From NCBI GenBank assembly GCA_022822725.1, contig JAJEAN010000007.1, positions 750,382 to 814,381 of the forward strand: a stretch of DNA of 64,000 nucleotides, written 5' to 3'. Both the position numbers and the translations under genes were made by a program. The notes beneath the pieces were generated by a model. The model worked only from the letters and a program-made list of their open reading frames with translations, was not told the DNA's origin and ran no database searches. Below are positions 9,680 through 18,941 of this stretch, one piece after another. How positions within the stretch are numbered: the first letter of the stretch is position 1; each line of letters opens with the position of its first letter. This DNA comes from Candidatus Latescibacterota bacterium. Lineage in GTDB: Bacteria; JAAXHH01.

Positions 9680-10636
9680 ATGGATATTCTGAAACCGCCG
9701 GCGTTGAAACCGGGCGCCACCATCGGGATCGTCGCTCCGGCCAGCCGTTCCGCCCTGCCGAGCGCCCTGAAGAACGGCCGCCGGTCGATCGAGGCTCTTG
9801 GATACCGCACGGTGACCGCGCCGCATCATTCGGACCGGCATGGATTCCTGGCCGGCAGGGACGACGACCGCCTGTCCGACCTCCAGGACATGTTCGCCGA
9901 TCCTGAAATCGACGGTATCGTATGCCTTCGCGGGGGGTACGGGTCCGTCCGCATGCTGCCCCACCTGGATTTCGACGTCATTCGCGCCCATCCGAAGGTC
10001 TTCGTCGGCTACAGCGACATCACGGCCCTCCACGGTGCGATGCAACGGCATACCGGACTGGTCACCTTCTGGGGGCCGATGGTCTCTTCCGACATGAACC
10101 CCGCTTTTCTACCATACAACCGGGATGCCTTTTTGAAGGCGGTTGCGGCAACAGATCCCATCGGTGAGATTCCGCACCCCGACGACATGCCGCCGGTGCA
10201 GGCCATACGCGGCGGCAGGGCCAGCGGACCGCTGATCGGGGGCACGCTTTCGCTGCTCGCGGCCGCGGTGGGAACGCCCTACGAATTCGACTACGAGGGC
10301 GCCGTCCTGTTCTTCGAGGACGTGGGCGAAGAGCCCCACCGGATAGACCGGATGCTTACGCAGCTGCTTCAGGCGGAACGACTGAGCCGTATCCGCGGCA
10401 TCGTGATCGGCGAATGCGCCGGATGCGGCAGCGCGCCGCACAACCCCGCGTTCCCCTACGGCAGTTTCAGTATAGAGGAAGTGTTCATCGACCGGCTGCA
10501 ACCTCTGGGCATTCCGGTAATCTACGGTCTGGGCATAGGGCACGGTACGTACAAGGCGACGCTGCCCCTGGGCGTGCGGGCCACGCTCGACGGGGACGCC
10601 TGCACCCTCACGATCGATGAACCGGGCGTCACGTAG
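9680..10636 (+). CDS. S66 family LD-carboxypeptidase
   Basis: PGATIGIVAPASRS...RGGYGSVRMLPHLDFDVIRAHPKVFVGYSDITALHGAM...GPLIGGTLSLLAAAVGTPYEFD. Start trimmed to the ATG at 9680. Confidence 0.9.
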   Translation: MDILKPPALKPGATIGIVAPASRSALPSALKNGRRSIEALGYRTVTAPHHSDRHGFLAGRDDDRLSDLQDMFADPEIDGIVCLRGGYGSVRMLPHLDFDVIRAHPKVFVGYSDITALHGAMQRHTGLVTFWGPMVSSDMNPAFLPYNRDAFLKAVAATDPIGEIPHPDDMPPVQAIRGGRASGPLIGGTLSLLAAAVGTPYEFDYEGAVLFFEDVGEEPHRIDRMLTQLLQAERLSRIRGIVIGECAGCGSAPHNPAFPYGSFSIEEVFIDRLQPLGIPVIYGLGIGHGTYKATLPLGVRATLDGDACTLTIDEPGVT

Positions 10637-10653
10637 CCCATTCCGCCTGGTCC

Positions 10654-10743
10654 GGACTCTTGTCGCGTTACGGGCTCTTGTCGCGTTACGGGCTCCCAGC
10701 GCGGTCCGGACTCCCGACGCAATCCGGACTCCCGGCGCGTTCC
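10654..10743. repeat. Intergenic tandem repeat, 18 bp x 5
   Basis: GGACTCTTGTCGCGTTAC / GGGCTCTTGTCGCGTTAC / GGGCTCCCAGCGCGGTCC / GGACTCCCGACGCAATCC / GGACTCCCGGCGCGTTCC. Confidence 0.9.
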
Positions 10744-10767
10744 GGACTGGCATGAACAGGGAACTCC

Positions 10768-11706
10768 ATGGGCATTCACATCCTGCTGGACGTACCCCTG
10801 CCGGAATCGGTAATGGCGCTCTTCGATGCCGGGGACGAATTCCATATGCTCGACGACCTGGCCGACGGAGACCGGAGGTGGCGCCTCGTCGACGCCTATC
10901 TCACCTATGGCCATCCCCCCACGGACGGGGAGGTGATGGACCGCATGCCGAACCTGAAGGTCATCAGCAATTTCGGGGTAGGCGTGGATCATATCGATAC
11001 GGAAGCGGCCCGCAGTCGCGGGATTCCCGTGGGGAACACGCCCCACATGCTCGACGGCGCCACGGCGGACATGACCTTCGCCCTGCTGATGGCGGCGGCA
11101 CGGCGCGTCGTCGTGGGCGACCGGTTCGCCCGGAGCGCCGGGTTCACCCATTATGACCCGAGCATTCTTCACGGATACGAAGTGCACGGGAGCACCATCG
11201 GCATAATAGGCATGGGCAGCATCGGGAAGCAGGTCGCCCGGCGGGCGAACGGGTTCGACATGGAGATCGTCTATCACAACCGGAAGCCGGATCCGGACGA
11301 CCACCTGTACCGGGCCCGGTATGTCTCGCTGGAGTCGCTGCTCGAGATGTCGGATTTCGTGACGCTGAACTGTCCGCTCACGGAGGAGACGCGGGAGCTG
11401 ATCGACGAAGCCGCGCTGCGGAGCATGAAAGAGACCGCCATTCTGATCAATCTGGCCCGGGGCGCCGTGGTGGACCATGACGCCCTCCATCATGCCCTGA
11501 GCAACGGCTGGATCGCCGCGGCGGCGTTGGACGTCACCGAACCGGAGCCCCTGCCGCGGGACCACCCCCTGCTCGAACTGGACAACCTGGTGATCGCGCC
11601 GCATCTGGGCAGCGCGACCACGCGCACACGCAACGCGATGGCTCGGAGGACGGTCGAGAATCTCAGGGCGGGACTCGCCGGGCGGCCTCTCGCGAGCTCC
11701 GTCTGA
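10768..11706 (+). CDS. D-isomer-specific 2-hydroxyacid dehydrogenase (GhrB/HPR-like)
   Basis: GSTIGIIGMGSIGKQVARRANGFDMEIVYHNR; NLARGAVVDHDALHHAL; DVTEPEPLPRDHPLLELDNLVIAPHLGSAT. Confidence 0.92.
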   Translation: MGIHILLDVPLPESVMALFDAGDEFHMLDDLADGDRRWRLVDAYLTYGHPPTDGEVMDRMPNLKVISNFGVGVDHIDTEAARSRGIPVGNTPHMLDGATADMTFALLMAAARRVVVGDRFARSAGFTHYDPSILHGYEVHGSTIGIIGMGSIGKQVARRANGFDMEIVYHNRKPDPDDHLYRARYVSLESLLEMSDFVTLNCPLTEETRELIDEAALRSMKETAILINLARGAVVDHDALHHALSNGWIAAAALDVTEPEPLPRDHPLLELDNLVIAPHLGSATTRTRNAMARRTVENLRAGLAGRPLASSV

Positions 11707-11713
11707 GGTCGCA

Positions 11714-13270
11714 TTGTATTCCTTCGCACCGCTCGACCGACGTGTCGCCATTATCGATCTGGGTTCCAATACGGCCCGGCTCATGATCGCCCAGTTCACG
11801 CAGGACCGGGTCTTCAAGATCACCGACGAAGTCAGCCGGCGGGTCCGCCTGGGTGAAGGCATCGCCGGGGGCGGGCGGCTTCGCTCCCCGGCGCGGTCCA
11901 GGGCGCTGGACGCCGTCCGCATGTTCAAGTCGTTCTGTGACGCGCAGGGTATAGACCATATTCTTCCGGTGGCCACCGCGGCGGTACGGGACGCCGGGAA
12001 CGGCGCCGGCTTCCTCGAGGAGATCGCCCGCGGCACCGGGTTGAACTTCCGACTGCTCAGCGGCGAAGAGGAGGCGTTCTACAGCACCGTGGGCGTGATC
12101 AACGGCCTGGGCCTGTTCAACGGGATCATCCTCGACGTCGGCGGCGGCAGCGCGGAAATCGGGTTGATCCGGGACGGCGCGTTCTCGAAGGGGGCCTCCA
12201 CACCCTTCGGTACGGTCAGGACCACCGAGACCTACTTACCCGGTCCGGAGGTTACGACCGGACAGACAAAGCGGCTCGACGCGGACATCGACCAGGTGCT
12301 GGAGGGCATCGGCTGGCTCAAGTCCCGGGGAATGTTGCCGATCGCCGGCGTAGGAGGCGTCGTCCGCGCCCTGGTCCGCATCGACCGGATGGAACGCAAG
12401 TACCCCCTCGGGCTTGTGCACGGTTACGAACTGAAACGCCGGCGGCTGGAAAAGCTGATCGAGCGCATCGCATCCGTGCCCGTCTCCGAGCGGTCGCGGC
12501 GGATCCCCGGGTTGCAAAAGGAAAGAGAGGACATCATACTGGCAGGCGCCATGATCGTGGCCGCCGTGATGCGCAAGGCCGGCGCCCGGAGGCTGATCGT
12601 GAGCGGCCAGGGCCTGCGCGAAGGGCTGTTCTTCGAAGAGGCGTTCAAGCCCGTGTCGAGACTGGAAAGTACCGTCCGGTTGCGTCGGTTCACGATCCTT
12701 AACCTGGCGCGCCTTTACGGTTACGAGGGCGCCCACACCGGCCACGTCGCCCGATTGTCGCTTTCCATGTACGATCAGCTCCAGGAAATCCACGGGTACG
12801 GCAGGAGCGAACGGGAGTATCTGTGGGCCGCGGCCATGCTGCACGACATCGGCACGGTGATCGATTATTACGACCATCACAAGCACTCGGCCTATATCAT
12901 CCTGAATGCCGGCCTGCCCGGTTTCGATCACCGGGAAATCGTGATTATCGCCTGGCTCTGCCTCAATCACCGGCGCGGCAAACCGGGCTTCTCAAGGTAC
13001 CAGACCCTTTTGAAGAAGGAAGAACGGACCATGGTGTACCGGCTGTCTGCGCTGCTCAGACTGTCCGAATACCTGGACCGTAGCCGGTCGCAGATCGTCG
13101 AGGGTGTCACGCTGGAGGTCGGGACCGGGAAGGTGCGCATGAAAATCGTTTCCCGGGACAACCGGGACGTCACCGTCGAGTTGTCGGAAGCACGCAACCG
13201 CGTGCAACTCTTCGAAGAATGCTTCGGCAGGCGGCTCGAGATCGAGCTGGCCGGGAGATCCTTAAAATGA
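11714..13270 (+). CDS. Ppx/GppA phosphatase family protein with C-terminal HD-like domain
   Basis: VAIIDLGSNTARLMIAQF...ILDVGGGSAEIGLIRDG...C-terminal AAMLHDIGTVIDYYDHHKHSAYIILN. Confidence 0.9.
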   Translation: MYSFAPLDRRVAIIDLGSNTARLMIAQFTQDRVFKITDEVSRRVRLGEGIAGGGRLRSPARSRALDAVRMFKSFCDAQGIDHILPVATAAVRDAGNGAGFLEEIARGTGLNFRLLSGEEEAFYSTVGVINGLGLFNGIILDVGGGSAEIGLIRDGAFSKGASTPFGTVRTTETYLPGPEVTTGQTKRLDADIDQVLEGIGWLKSRGMLPIAGVGGVVRALVRIDRMERKYPLGLVHGYELKRRRLEKLIERIASVPVSERSRRIPGLQKEREDIILAGAMIVAAVMRKAGARRLIVSGQGLREGLFFEEAFKPVSRLESTVRLRRFTILNLARLYGYEGAHTGHVARLSLSMYDQLQEIHGYGRSEREYLWAAAMLHDIGTVIDYYDHHKHSAYIILNAGLPGFDHREIVIIAWLCLNHRRGKPGFSRYQTLLKKEERTMVYRLSALLRLSEYLDRSRSQIVEGVTLEVGTGKVRMKIVSRDNRDVTVELSEARNRVQLFEECFGRRLEIELAGRSLK

Positions 13271-13995
13271 AACTGAACGATGGACAGATAAGGTTTTTCA
13301 GCGATTTCGGTTACCTCGTCCTTCCGGGCCTGCTGCGCGAAGAGGTATCCTGGATCTCCGAGGAATTCGAGCGTGTGTTCCGCGAGGCCGGGATCGTGCA
13401 CGACGGGACCGCCCGGTCGAGTGTGGGTCGCTTCATCGAACGCAACGAACGTCTCTGCACGTTGCTCGACCACCCCGGCGTCGACGGTTTGCTGTCGGGC
13501 CTTCTGGGGGAGGACTACAACTATCTGGGCAGCGGCGGCGAATTGTACGTCGGTGACGGCCTCTGGCATCCGGACTGCCACGGGGACCCGGTTCTCCAGG
13601 TGAAATGGGCGATGTATCTCGATCCCCTGACTCCCGAGACCGGCGCGCTCAGATTCGTGCCGGGCTCCCACCGGCAGGGATGGCAGGGCAATCTCGATAC
13701 CCATGCGCTCTGGGGCATAGGCATGGAAGAGGTTCCCTGCGCCGCTCCGCAGAACGAGCCTGGTGATGTCGTCGTGTTCAACCAGATGACCCTGCACAAT
13801 GCCCTTGGCGGTGCAAACCGCCGCCGCATGCTGAACCTCCTGGCCTGCTCGTCCTGCCGCTCGGAGGCCGAACTCGCCTTTCTCCGGCGCAGGCTCCCGG
13901 CCGATCGGAGCGAACTCAAGTGGGAACTGATGCGCAAGACCGCGACGCCGGAGCGGATGCGTCACCTGGAACAGCCATGGCAGATACTGGCGTAA
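13267..13995 (+). CDS. Phytanoyl-CoA dioxygenase (PhyH) family protein
   Basis: FFSDFGYLVLPGLLREEV...HPDCHGDPVLQVKWAMYLDPLTPETGALRFVPGSHRQG. ATG at 13267 overlaps the preceding stop. Confidence 0.85.
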   Translation: MKLNDGQIRFFSDFGYLVLPGLLREEVSWISEEFERVFREAGIVHDGTARSSVGRFIERNERLCTLLDHPGVDGLLSGLLGEDYNYLGSGGELYVGDGLWHPDCHGDPVLQVKWAMYLDPLTPETGALRFVPGSHRQGWQGNLDTHALWGIGMEEVPCAAPQNEPGDVVVFNQMTLHNALGGANRRRMLNLLACSSCRSEAELAFLRRRLPADRSELKWELMRKTATPERMRHLEQPWQILA

Positions 13996-15665
13996 AGGGC
14001 ATCGACCGCAACCTGACCCGGTACGGCGACACGGAGTTCAGCCGCTACCTCAGGCGGGCGTTCCTGTCTTCCGCGGGCTATGACGGCGAGGACCTCGACC
14101 GTCCGATCATCGGCGTCGCGGACACGTCATCGGATTTCAACACGTGCCACCGGGATATGCCGGCCCTGGTGGAAGGCGTCCGGCGCGGGATCACCCAGGC
14201 CGGCGGTCTCGCCCTGGTCTTCCCCACCATCTCGCTGGCTGAAACGCTGCTTTCGCCCACTTCCATGCTCTTTCGCAACCTGATGGCCATGGGCACGGAG
14301 GAAATGATCCGGTCGCAGCCGATGGACGGGGTCGTGCTGCTGGGGGGTTGCGACAAGACCGTGCCGGCCCAGTTGATGGCCGCCGTTTCAGCCGGCCTGC
14401 CGGCGATTTCGCTGGTGACCGGCGCCATGCGCACGGGGAGCTGGCAGGGCGAACGGCTCGGTGCATGCACGGATTGCAGGCGGTACTGGCTCCGGCACCG
14501 GGCGGGCGAGATCGGCCGGGAAGAAATCGGCGAAATCGAACAGTCTTTGTGCCCCACGGGCGGCACGTGCATGGTCATGGGTACGGCCTCTACCATGGCC
14601 TGCCTCACGTCGACGCTGGGACTGATGCTGCCCGGCGGCGCCACACCGCTCTCCGGATCGGGGGACCGGCTCCGGCAGGCGGTGATGTCGGGCAGGCGCA
14701 TCGTCGAACTGGCCAAAAGCGGAGAAGTACCGCTCAAGTTCCTCACGCGGGCGTCATTCCACAACGCGTCGGTCGTGCTCGCGGCACTGGGCGGGTCCAC
14801 CAACGCCGTGATCCACCTCATCGCCATCGCCCGCCGCGCCGGTGTCGCCCTTTCGCTGGAAGACATCCATGAGGCGGCGCGGGAAACGCCCGTGCTGGTA
14901 AACTGCAAGCCCGTGGGTACGGGATACATGGAGGACTTCCACAAGGCGGGCGGCCTCCCCGTACTGTGGAAGGCCCTGGAATCCAGGCTGGATCCCGATG
15001 CCATGAACGTGATCGGCACTTCTCTGGGAGAGATCCTGGCGGACACGCCCCCGCCGGCCGCCTGGCAGGATACCATCGGCACCCTGGAAGCGCCCGTCGG
15101 TCCACCGGGCGCCCTGGTCGTCCTGCGCGGCAGCCTGGCGCCCGACGGAGCCTTGATCAAACGGGCCGCTTCCGCTCCGGACCGCCAGCGCCACCGGGGA
15201 CCGGCCGCCGTGTTCGAATCCCCTGACGACGTGGCCGCGCGGATCGACGACCCGAAACTGGGACTGACCCCCGATCACGTGCTCGTCCTTCGGAACGCCG
15301 GCCCCGTTGCCATGGGCATGCCTGAAGCCGGTTCGCTGCCCATTCCGGCCTACCTGGCCAAAGAGGGTGTCGTGGACATGGTGCGCGTCTCCGATGCGAG
15401 GATGAGCGGCACGGCCTACGGCACGGTCGTGCTGCACTGTTCTCCCGAGGCGGCGGTAGGCGGCGCACTGGCACTCGTGCGGGACGGAGACCCGATCGAA
15501 CTTGACGTGGAGGACCGCCGGCTTGACCTCTGTGTGCCGGCGGAGGAACTGGCCCGGCGGAGGACCGAACACGTACCTCCCTCGACGCCCGACCGGGGTT
15601 GGCGCCGATTATACGCAGAACACGTCCTGCCCGCCCACCTGGGCGCCGACCTTGATTTTCTATGA
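13977..15665 (+). CDS. IlvD/Edd family dehydratase (dihydroxy-acid or sugar-acid dehydratase)
   Basis: GVADTSSDFNTCHRDMPALVEGVRRGI...LLGGCDKTVPAQLMAA...GTCMVMGTASTMACLTSTLGLMLPG...VRVSDARMSGTAYGTVVLHCSPEAAVGG. Confidence 0.92.
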   Translation: MADTGVKGIDRNLTRYGDTEFSRYLRRAFLSSAGYDGEDLDRPIIGVADTSSDFNTCHRDMPALVEGVRRGITQAGGLALVFPTISLAETLLSPTSMLFRNLMAMGTEEMIRSQPMDGVVLLGGCDKTVPAQLMAAVSAGLPAISLVTGAMRTGSWQGERLGACTDCRRYWLRHRAGEIGREEIGEIEQSLCPTGGTCMVMGTASTMACLTSTLGLMLPGGATPLSGSGDRLRQAVMSGRRIVELAKSGEVPLKFLTRASFHNASVVLAALGGSTNAVIHLIAIARRAGVALSLEDIHEAARETPVLVNCKPVGTGYMEDFHKAGGLPVLWKALESRLDPDAMNVIGTSLGEILADTPPPAAWQDTIGTLEAPVGPPGALVVLRGSLAPDGALIKRAASAPDRQRHRGPAAVFESPDDVAARIDDPKLGLTPDHVLVLRNAGPVAMGMPEAGSLPIPAYLAKEGVVDMVRVSDARMSGTAYGTVVLHCSPEAAVGGALALVRDGDPIELDVEDRRLDLCVPAEELARRRTEHVPPSTPDRGWRRLYAEHVLPAHLGADLDFL

Positions 15666-15708
15666 AGCGGAATCACCGGCACCCGGCCTGCAAAGCGCAC
15701 AATCAGGT

Positions 15709-15792
15709 CGAACTTACGCACTAGGGGCTCGATCTTGTGCACAAACTGTCCGGTCTTGCGCACTAAAGGCTCGATCTTGCGCACAAGGGCTT
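15709..15792. repeat. Intergenic tandem repeat, 21 bp x 4 (plus a degenerate upstream copy)
   Basis: CGAACTTACGCACTAGGGGCT / CGATCTTGTGCACAAACTGTC / CGGTCTTGCGCACTAAAGGCT / CGATCTTGCGCACAAGGGCTT. Confidence 0.85.
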
Positions 15793-15813
15793 GCCCGAGG
15801 AAGGAATGCTGCC

Positions 15814-16560
15814 ATGGCAGATAACCCGCTTGACCTGAAACTGCGCCGCCAGGAGCTGGCGCGTGACGACGGCTTTGCCGTGTGGCACACGATCACGGTG
15901 GAAACCCGCTGGGATCCGGAGCGTACCGCGCTGGTGCTGTGCGACGTCTGGGACGCCCACTGGTGCCGCGGCGCGGTCGAGCGGCTGAACGCGCTGACAC
16001 CGCGGATGAACGAGGTGGCGGCCGCCTGCCGTTCCCGCGGCGTCCAGATCGTGCACGCCCCGTCCGATACCCTGGATTTCTACCGGGATACACCCGTGCG
16101 TAGAAGAGCCGAATCCGTGCCGTCCGTGGATCCGCCGCCGGACCGCGACCTTCCGGACCCTCCGCTCCCCGTGGATGCGTCCGACGACGGCGCGGATACG
16201 GGCGAATCGAAGGCCTTCCGTGCCTGGTCACGGCAGCATCCGGACATCGACATCGACCAGGAACGCGACCTGATGTCCGACAGCGGCGCGCAGATCCACG
16301 CCTGTTTCCGGCACTACGGGATCCGCAACATGCTGATGATGGGCGTGCACACCAACATGTGCATCCTGCACCGGACCTTTGGCATAAAGCAGATGGTCCG
16401 CTGGGGCGTTCCCGTGGCACTGGTACGGGATCTCACCGACGCCATGTACAATCCCGCCATGCCGCCTTACGTCAATCATGAAGAAGGCACCCGCCTGGTG
16501 GTGTCTTTCATCGAAAAGCACTGGTGTCCCACGGTACACAGTTCGGACCTTCTGCCGTGA
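15814..16560 (+). CDS. Isochorismatase-fold cysteine hydrolase
   Basis: TALVLCDVWDAHWC...GIRNMLMMGVHTNMCILHRTFGIKQMVRWG (Asp and nucleophile-Cys motifs). ATG at 15814. Confidence 0.85.
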   Translation: MADNPLDLKLRRQELARDDGFAVWHTITVETRWDPERTALVLCDVWDAHWCRGAVERLNALTPRMNEVAAACRSRGVQIVHAPSDTLDFYRDTPVRRRAESVPSVDPPPDRDLPDPPLPVDASDDGADTGESKAFRAWSRQHPDIDIDQERDLMSDSGAQIHACFRHYGIRNMLMMGVHTNMCILHRTFGIKQMVRWGVPVALVRDLTDAMYNPAMPPYVNHEEGTRLVVSFIEKHWCPTVHSSDLLP

Positions 16561-16595
16561 ACCCAATGATCGGACCAGGCCCCGGTTCCGCATGG

Positions 16596-16643
16596 ATACG
16601 GATCCTTCCGGATACGGCCCTTTCCGCATACGGACCCATCCAC
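16596..16643. repeat. Intergenic degenerate tandem repeat, 16 bp x 3
   Basis: ATACGGATCCTTCCGG / ATACGGCCCTTTCCGC / ATACGGACCCATCCAC. Confidence 0.6.
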
Positions 16644-16693
16644 ACGGCCCACACGGGCAGCACGGCCCAACGGTCCGGTTACCAGGTGATGCC

Positions 16694-17653
16694 ATGAATC
16701 GTGCATTGGACGTGCTGTCCGTGGGGGACGGCAACCTCGACGTCTGGATGCGGGTACCGCGCCATCCCGATCGGCGCACGGGCGATGTTCGGGGAACCGG
16801 CGTCGTCGGTAACGCCTGCCGTGTCGGTCCGGGAGGCGCCGCGGCCAACGTGGCGCTGGGTGTTGCCCGATTGGGAGGTCGCGCGGCTTTCGTCGGCGCA
16901 GTCGGCGACGACACGCCCGGCGTTCAGTTCGCGGACCGCATGCGTTCCGGCGGAGTGGACGTATCCCATCTCCACGTCATGACGGGACAGCCGACCTCCC
17001 TGGCCTGCATGTTCGAGACGCCCGACGGCGAGTACGAATTCTATGTGTGCCCGGGACCGAGGACCATACCGGCCCACTGCCTGGCGCACGATTTCGTCCG
17101 GTCGGCGCGCATTCTCTATCTTACCGGGCATGTACTGACCGAGGACGAATCGACCTGCCGGAACATGCTCGACGCGATGGCCGTCGCGCGCAAAGGCGGC
17201 GGGACAGTAGCCTTTGGTCCGGGCAAGTACTGGCTGAATCCCGACCTGGAATCCCGGGTGCACGAGGCTTTGAAATACACGGACATTATCGTTTCGAACG
17301 AATTGGAAGCGGAACGGCTTACCGGCCGGAAGTCACTCCGGGACGCCGTCGGGAAGCTGCTGGATACGGGTATCGGGATCGTGGCGGTTACGATGGGCGG
17401 CCGCGGCAGCCTGCTGGCAACCGAAGACCGCATGATCGAGCAGCCGGCCAGCCACTCCGGATCCGGGTCCATGGTCGGCGCGGGTGACGCGTTCACCAGC
17501 GGACTGCTTTACAGTTTTCTATTGAAGGAGAACCTGGAAGAAATGGCGGCTTTCGCCAATGCCGTGGCGTCCATCAAGATCGGCACGCCCGGTGCGTCAG
17601 AGGGCCTTCCCCGGGCGGATGAGGCGAGGGCGTTTCTTCGGGAAAACGCATAA
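16694..17653 (+). CDS. PfkB family carbohydrate kinase
   Basis: GPGGAAANVALGVARLGGRAAFVGAVGDDTPG; C-terminal SGSMVGAGDAFTSGLLYSFL (PfkB signature). Confidence 0.92.
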   Translation: MNRALDVLSVGDGNLDVWMRVPRHPDRRTGDVRGTGVVGNACRVGPGGAAANVALGVARLGGRAAFVGAVGDDTPGVQFADRMRSGGVDVSHLHVMTGQPTSLACMFETPDGEYEFYVCPGPRTIPAHCLAHDFVRSARILYLTGHVLTEDESTCRNMLDAMAVARKGGGTVAFGPGKYWLNPDLESRVHEALKYTDIIVSNELEAERLTGRKSLRDAVGKLLDTGIGIVAVTMGGRGSLLATEDRMIEQPASHSGSGSMVGAGDAFTSGLLYSFLLKENLEEMAAFANAVASIKIGTPGASEGLPRADEARAFLRENA

Positions 17654-17672
17654 GCTGAACAGGCCGGTCTGC

Positions 17673-18770
17673 CTACTTTCTGCTTCCGGCATAGAATGGC
17701 AGTTTCACCACTTCGGCGGCGATGTGCCGGCCTCGGATGCCGATCGCCAGTCCTGTACCGGGTTCCGCCAATTCGACAGGAACGAATCCCGTACCGATTC
17801 CGTGACCCAGCGTAGGTGATATAGCTCCACTGACGACCCGGCCGATCGGGACCCGGTCGTGGAGGATCTCATAGCCCTGCCGGGGTATCCCCCGCTCCAG
17901 CAATTTCAGTCCGACCAGCTTCCGCTCCACGCCTTCGCGACGGACCCCCATCAGGGCGTCCCGGCCGATGAAATCCGGTTTCTTCAGCTTGACCGTCCAT
18001 CCCAGACCTGCTTCGATCGGATTGATCGATTCGTCGATCTCGTGCCCGTAAAGCGCGAGTCCGGCTTCCAGGCGCAGGGTATCTCTTGCCCCGAGTCCGC
18101 ACGGTTTCAAGCCCTTTGAAGCGCCGGTTTCCAGCAGGAGGTCCCACAACGCGGACGCATGCTCCGCCGGACACCAGATCTCGAAGCCGTCCTCGCCCGT
18201 GTATCCGGTACGAAAAACCCGAGCATCGATGTCCCCGATCCGGGTTACGACAAAACCCTGAAACCTGAGTGAATCCAACCCGGCCTCCGCCAGCGGATCG
18301 AGGATCTGCTCGCTCAAGGGTCCCTGTATCGCGATGAGCGCGCTTTCCTGGCTCAGGTCCCGGATCTCGACGTCGTACGCGACGGCATGGCCGCGGAACC
18401 AGTCCAGGTCCTTCTCCCGGTTGCCCGCGTTGGGAACGACCAGCAGCCGGTCCGGCATTCGGTATACCAGGAAATCATCGATGACGCTGCCGTCGGGCCG
18501 GCAGGCCATGGTATACTGAGACCGATAGGGCTTGAGCCGTTCGACGTCATTTACCGTGATGTGGTTTGCGAAGGCGACCGCGCCCGGTCCGGATAACTCG
18601 ACGCGGCCCATGTGGGAGACATCGAAGAGACCGGCCGCCGTGCGGACTGCGTGATGTTCAGCCAGAATCCCCTCGTACTGGACCGGCATCTCCCAGCCGC
18701 TGAAAGGCACCAGCCTCGCACCCAGCGCCAGGTGGCGGTCGTATAGCGCGGTTTTCTGTAGTTCGGCCAT
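17673..18770 (-). CDS. gcvT: Glycine cleavage system T protein (aminomethyltransferase)
   Basis: MAELQKTALYDRHLALGARLVPFSGWEMPVQYEGILAEHHAVRTAAGLFDVSHMGRVELSGPGA; GARDTLRLEAGLALYGHEIDESINPIEAGL. Confidence 0.95.
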   Translation of the reverse strand: MAELQKTALYDRHLALGARLVPFSGWEMPVQYEGILAEHHAVRTAAGLFDVSHMGRVELSGPGAVAFANHITVNDVERLKPYRSQYTMACRPDGSVIDDFLVYRMPDRLLVVPNAGNREKDLDWFRGHAVAYDVEIRDLSQESALIAIQGPLSEQILDPLAEAGLDSLRFQGFVVTRIGDIDARVFRTGYTGEDGFEIWCPAEHASALWDLLLETGASKGLKPCGLGARDTLRLEAGLALYGHEIDESINPIEAGLGWTVKLKKPDFIGRDALMGVRREGVERKLVGLKLLERGIPRQGYEILHDRVPIGRVVSGAISPTLGHGIGTGFVPVELAEPGTGLAIGIRGRHIAAEVVKLPFYAGSRK

Positions 18771-18926
18771 GCAACCATCCCCTTGCAGGATTTCGGTTTA
18801 TACCCATCGCATTTAACGCCTGGGATTCCCTCGATGTCAATACAAAAACGAGATTCATCAAACGGTATCGACTGATTCGAAAAGGCATTTTTCGAGGGTC
18901 GAACAACACGAATCATCATCCACAAA

Positions 18927-18938
18927 AGGAGTACTCCT
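18927..18938 (+). promoter_or_regulatory. Shine-Dalgarno inside a perfect 12-bp palindrome upstream of the lamin-tail gene
   Basis: AGGAGTACTCCT, 3 bp before the ATG at 18942. Confidence 0.5.
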
Positions 18939-18941
18939 CTC

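Noticed and set aside
10654-10743. CRISPR array
   Set aside because: Units are contiguous with no spacers of unique sequence, and there are no cas genes in the window; same for the 16- and 21-bp arrays.
10109-10753. Minus-strand ORF with RNATRA-type 6-aa repeats
   Set aside because: Repeats are a by-product of the 18-bp intergenic DNA array; the rest is antisense to the S66 peptidase.
15211-15240. tRNA-like GTTCGAATCCC stretch
   Set aside because: Lies in frame within the IlvD/Edd CDS with no cloverleaf arms around it; no tRNA found in any spacer.
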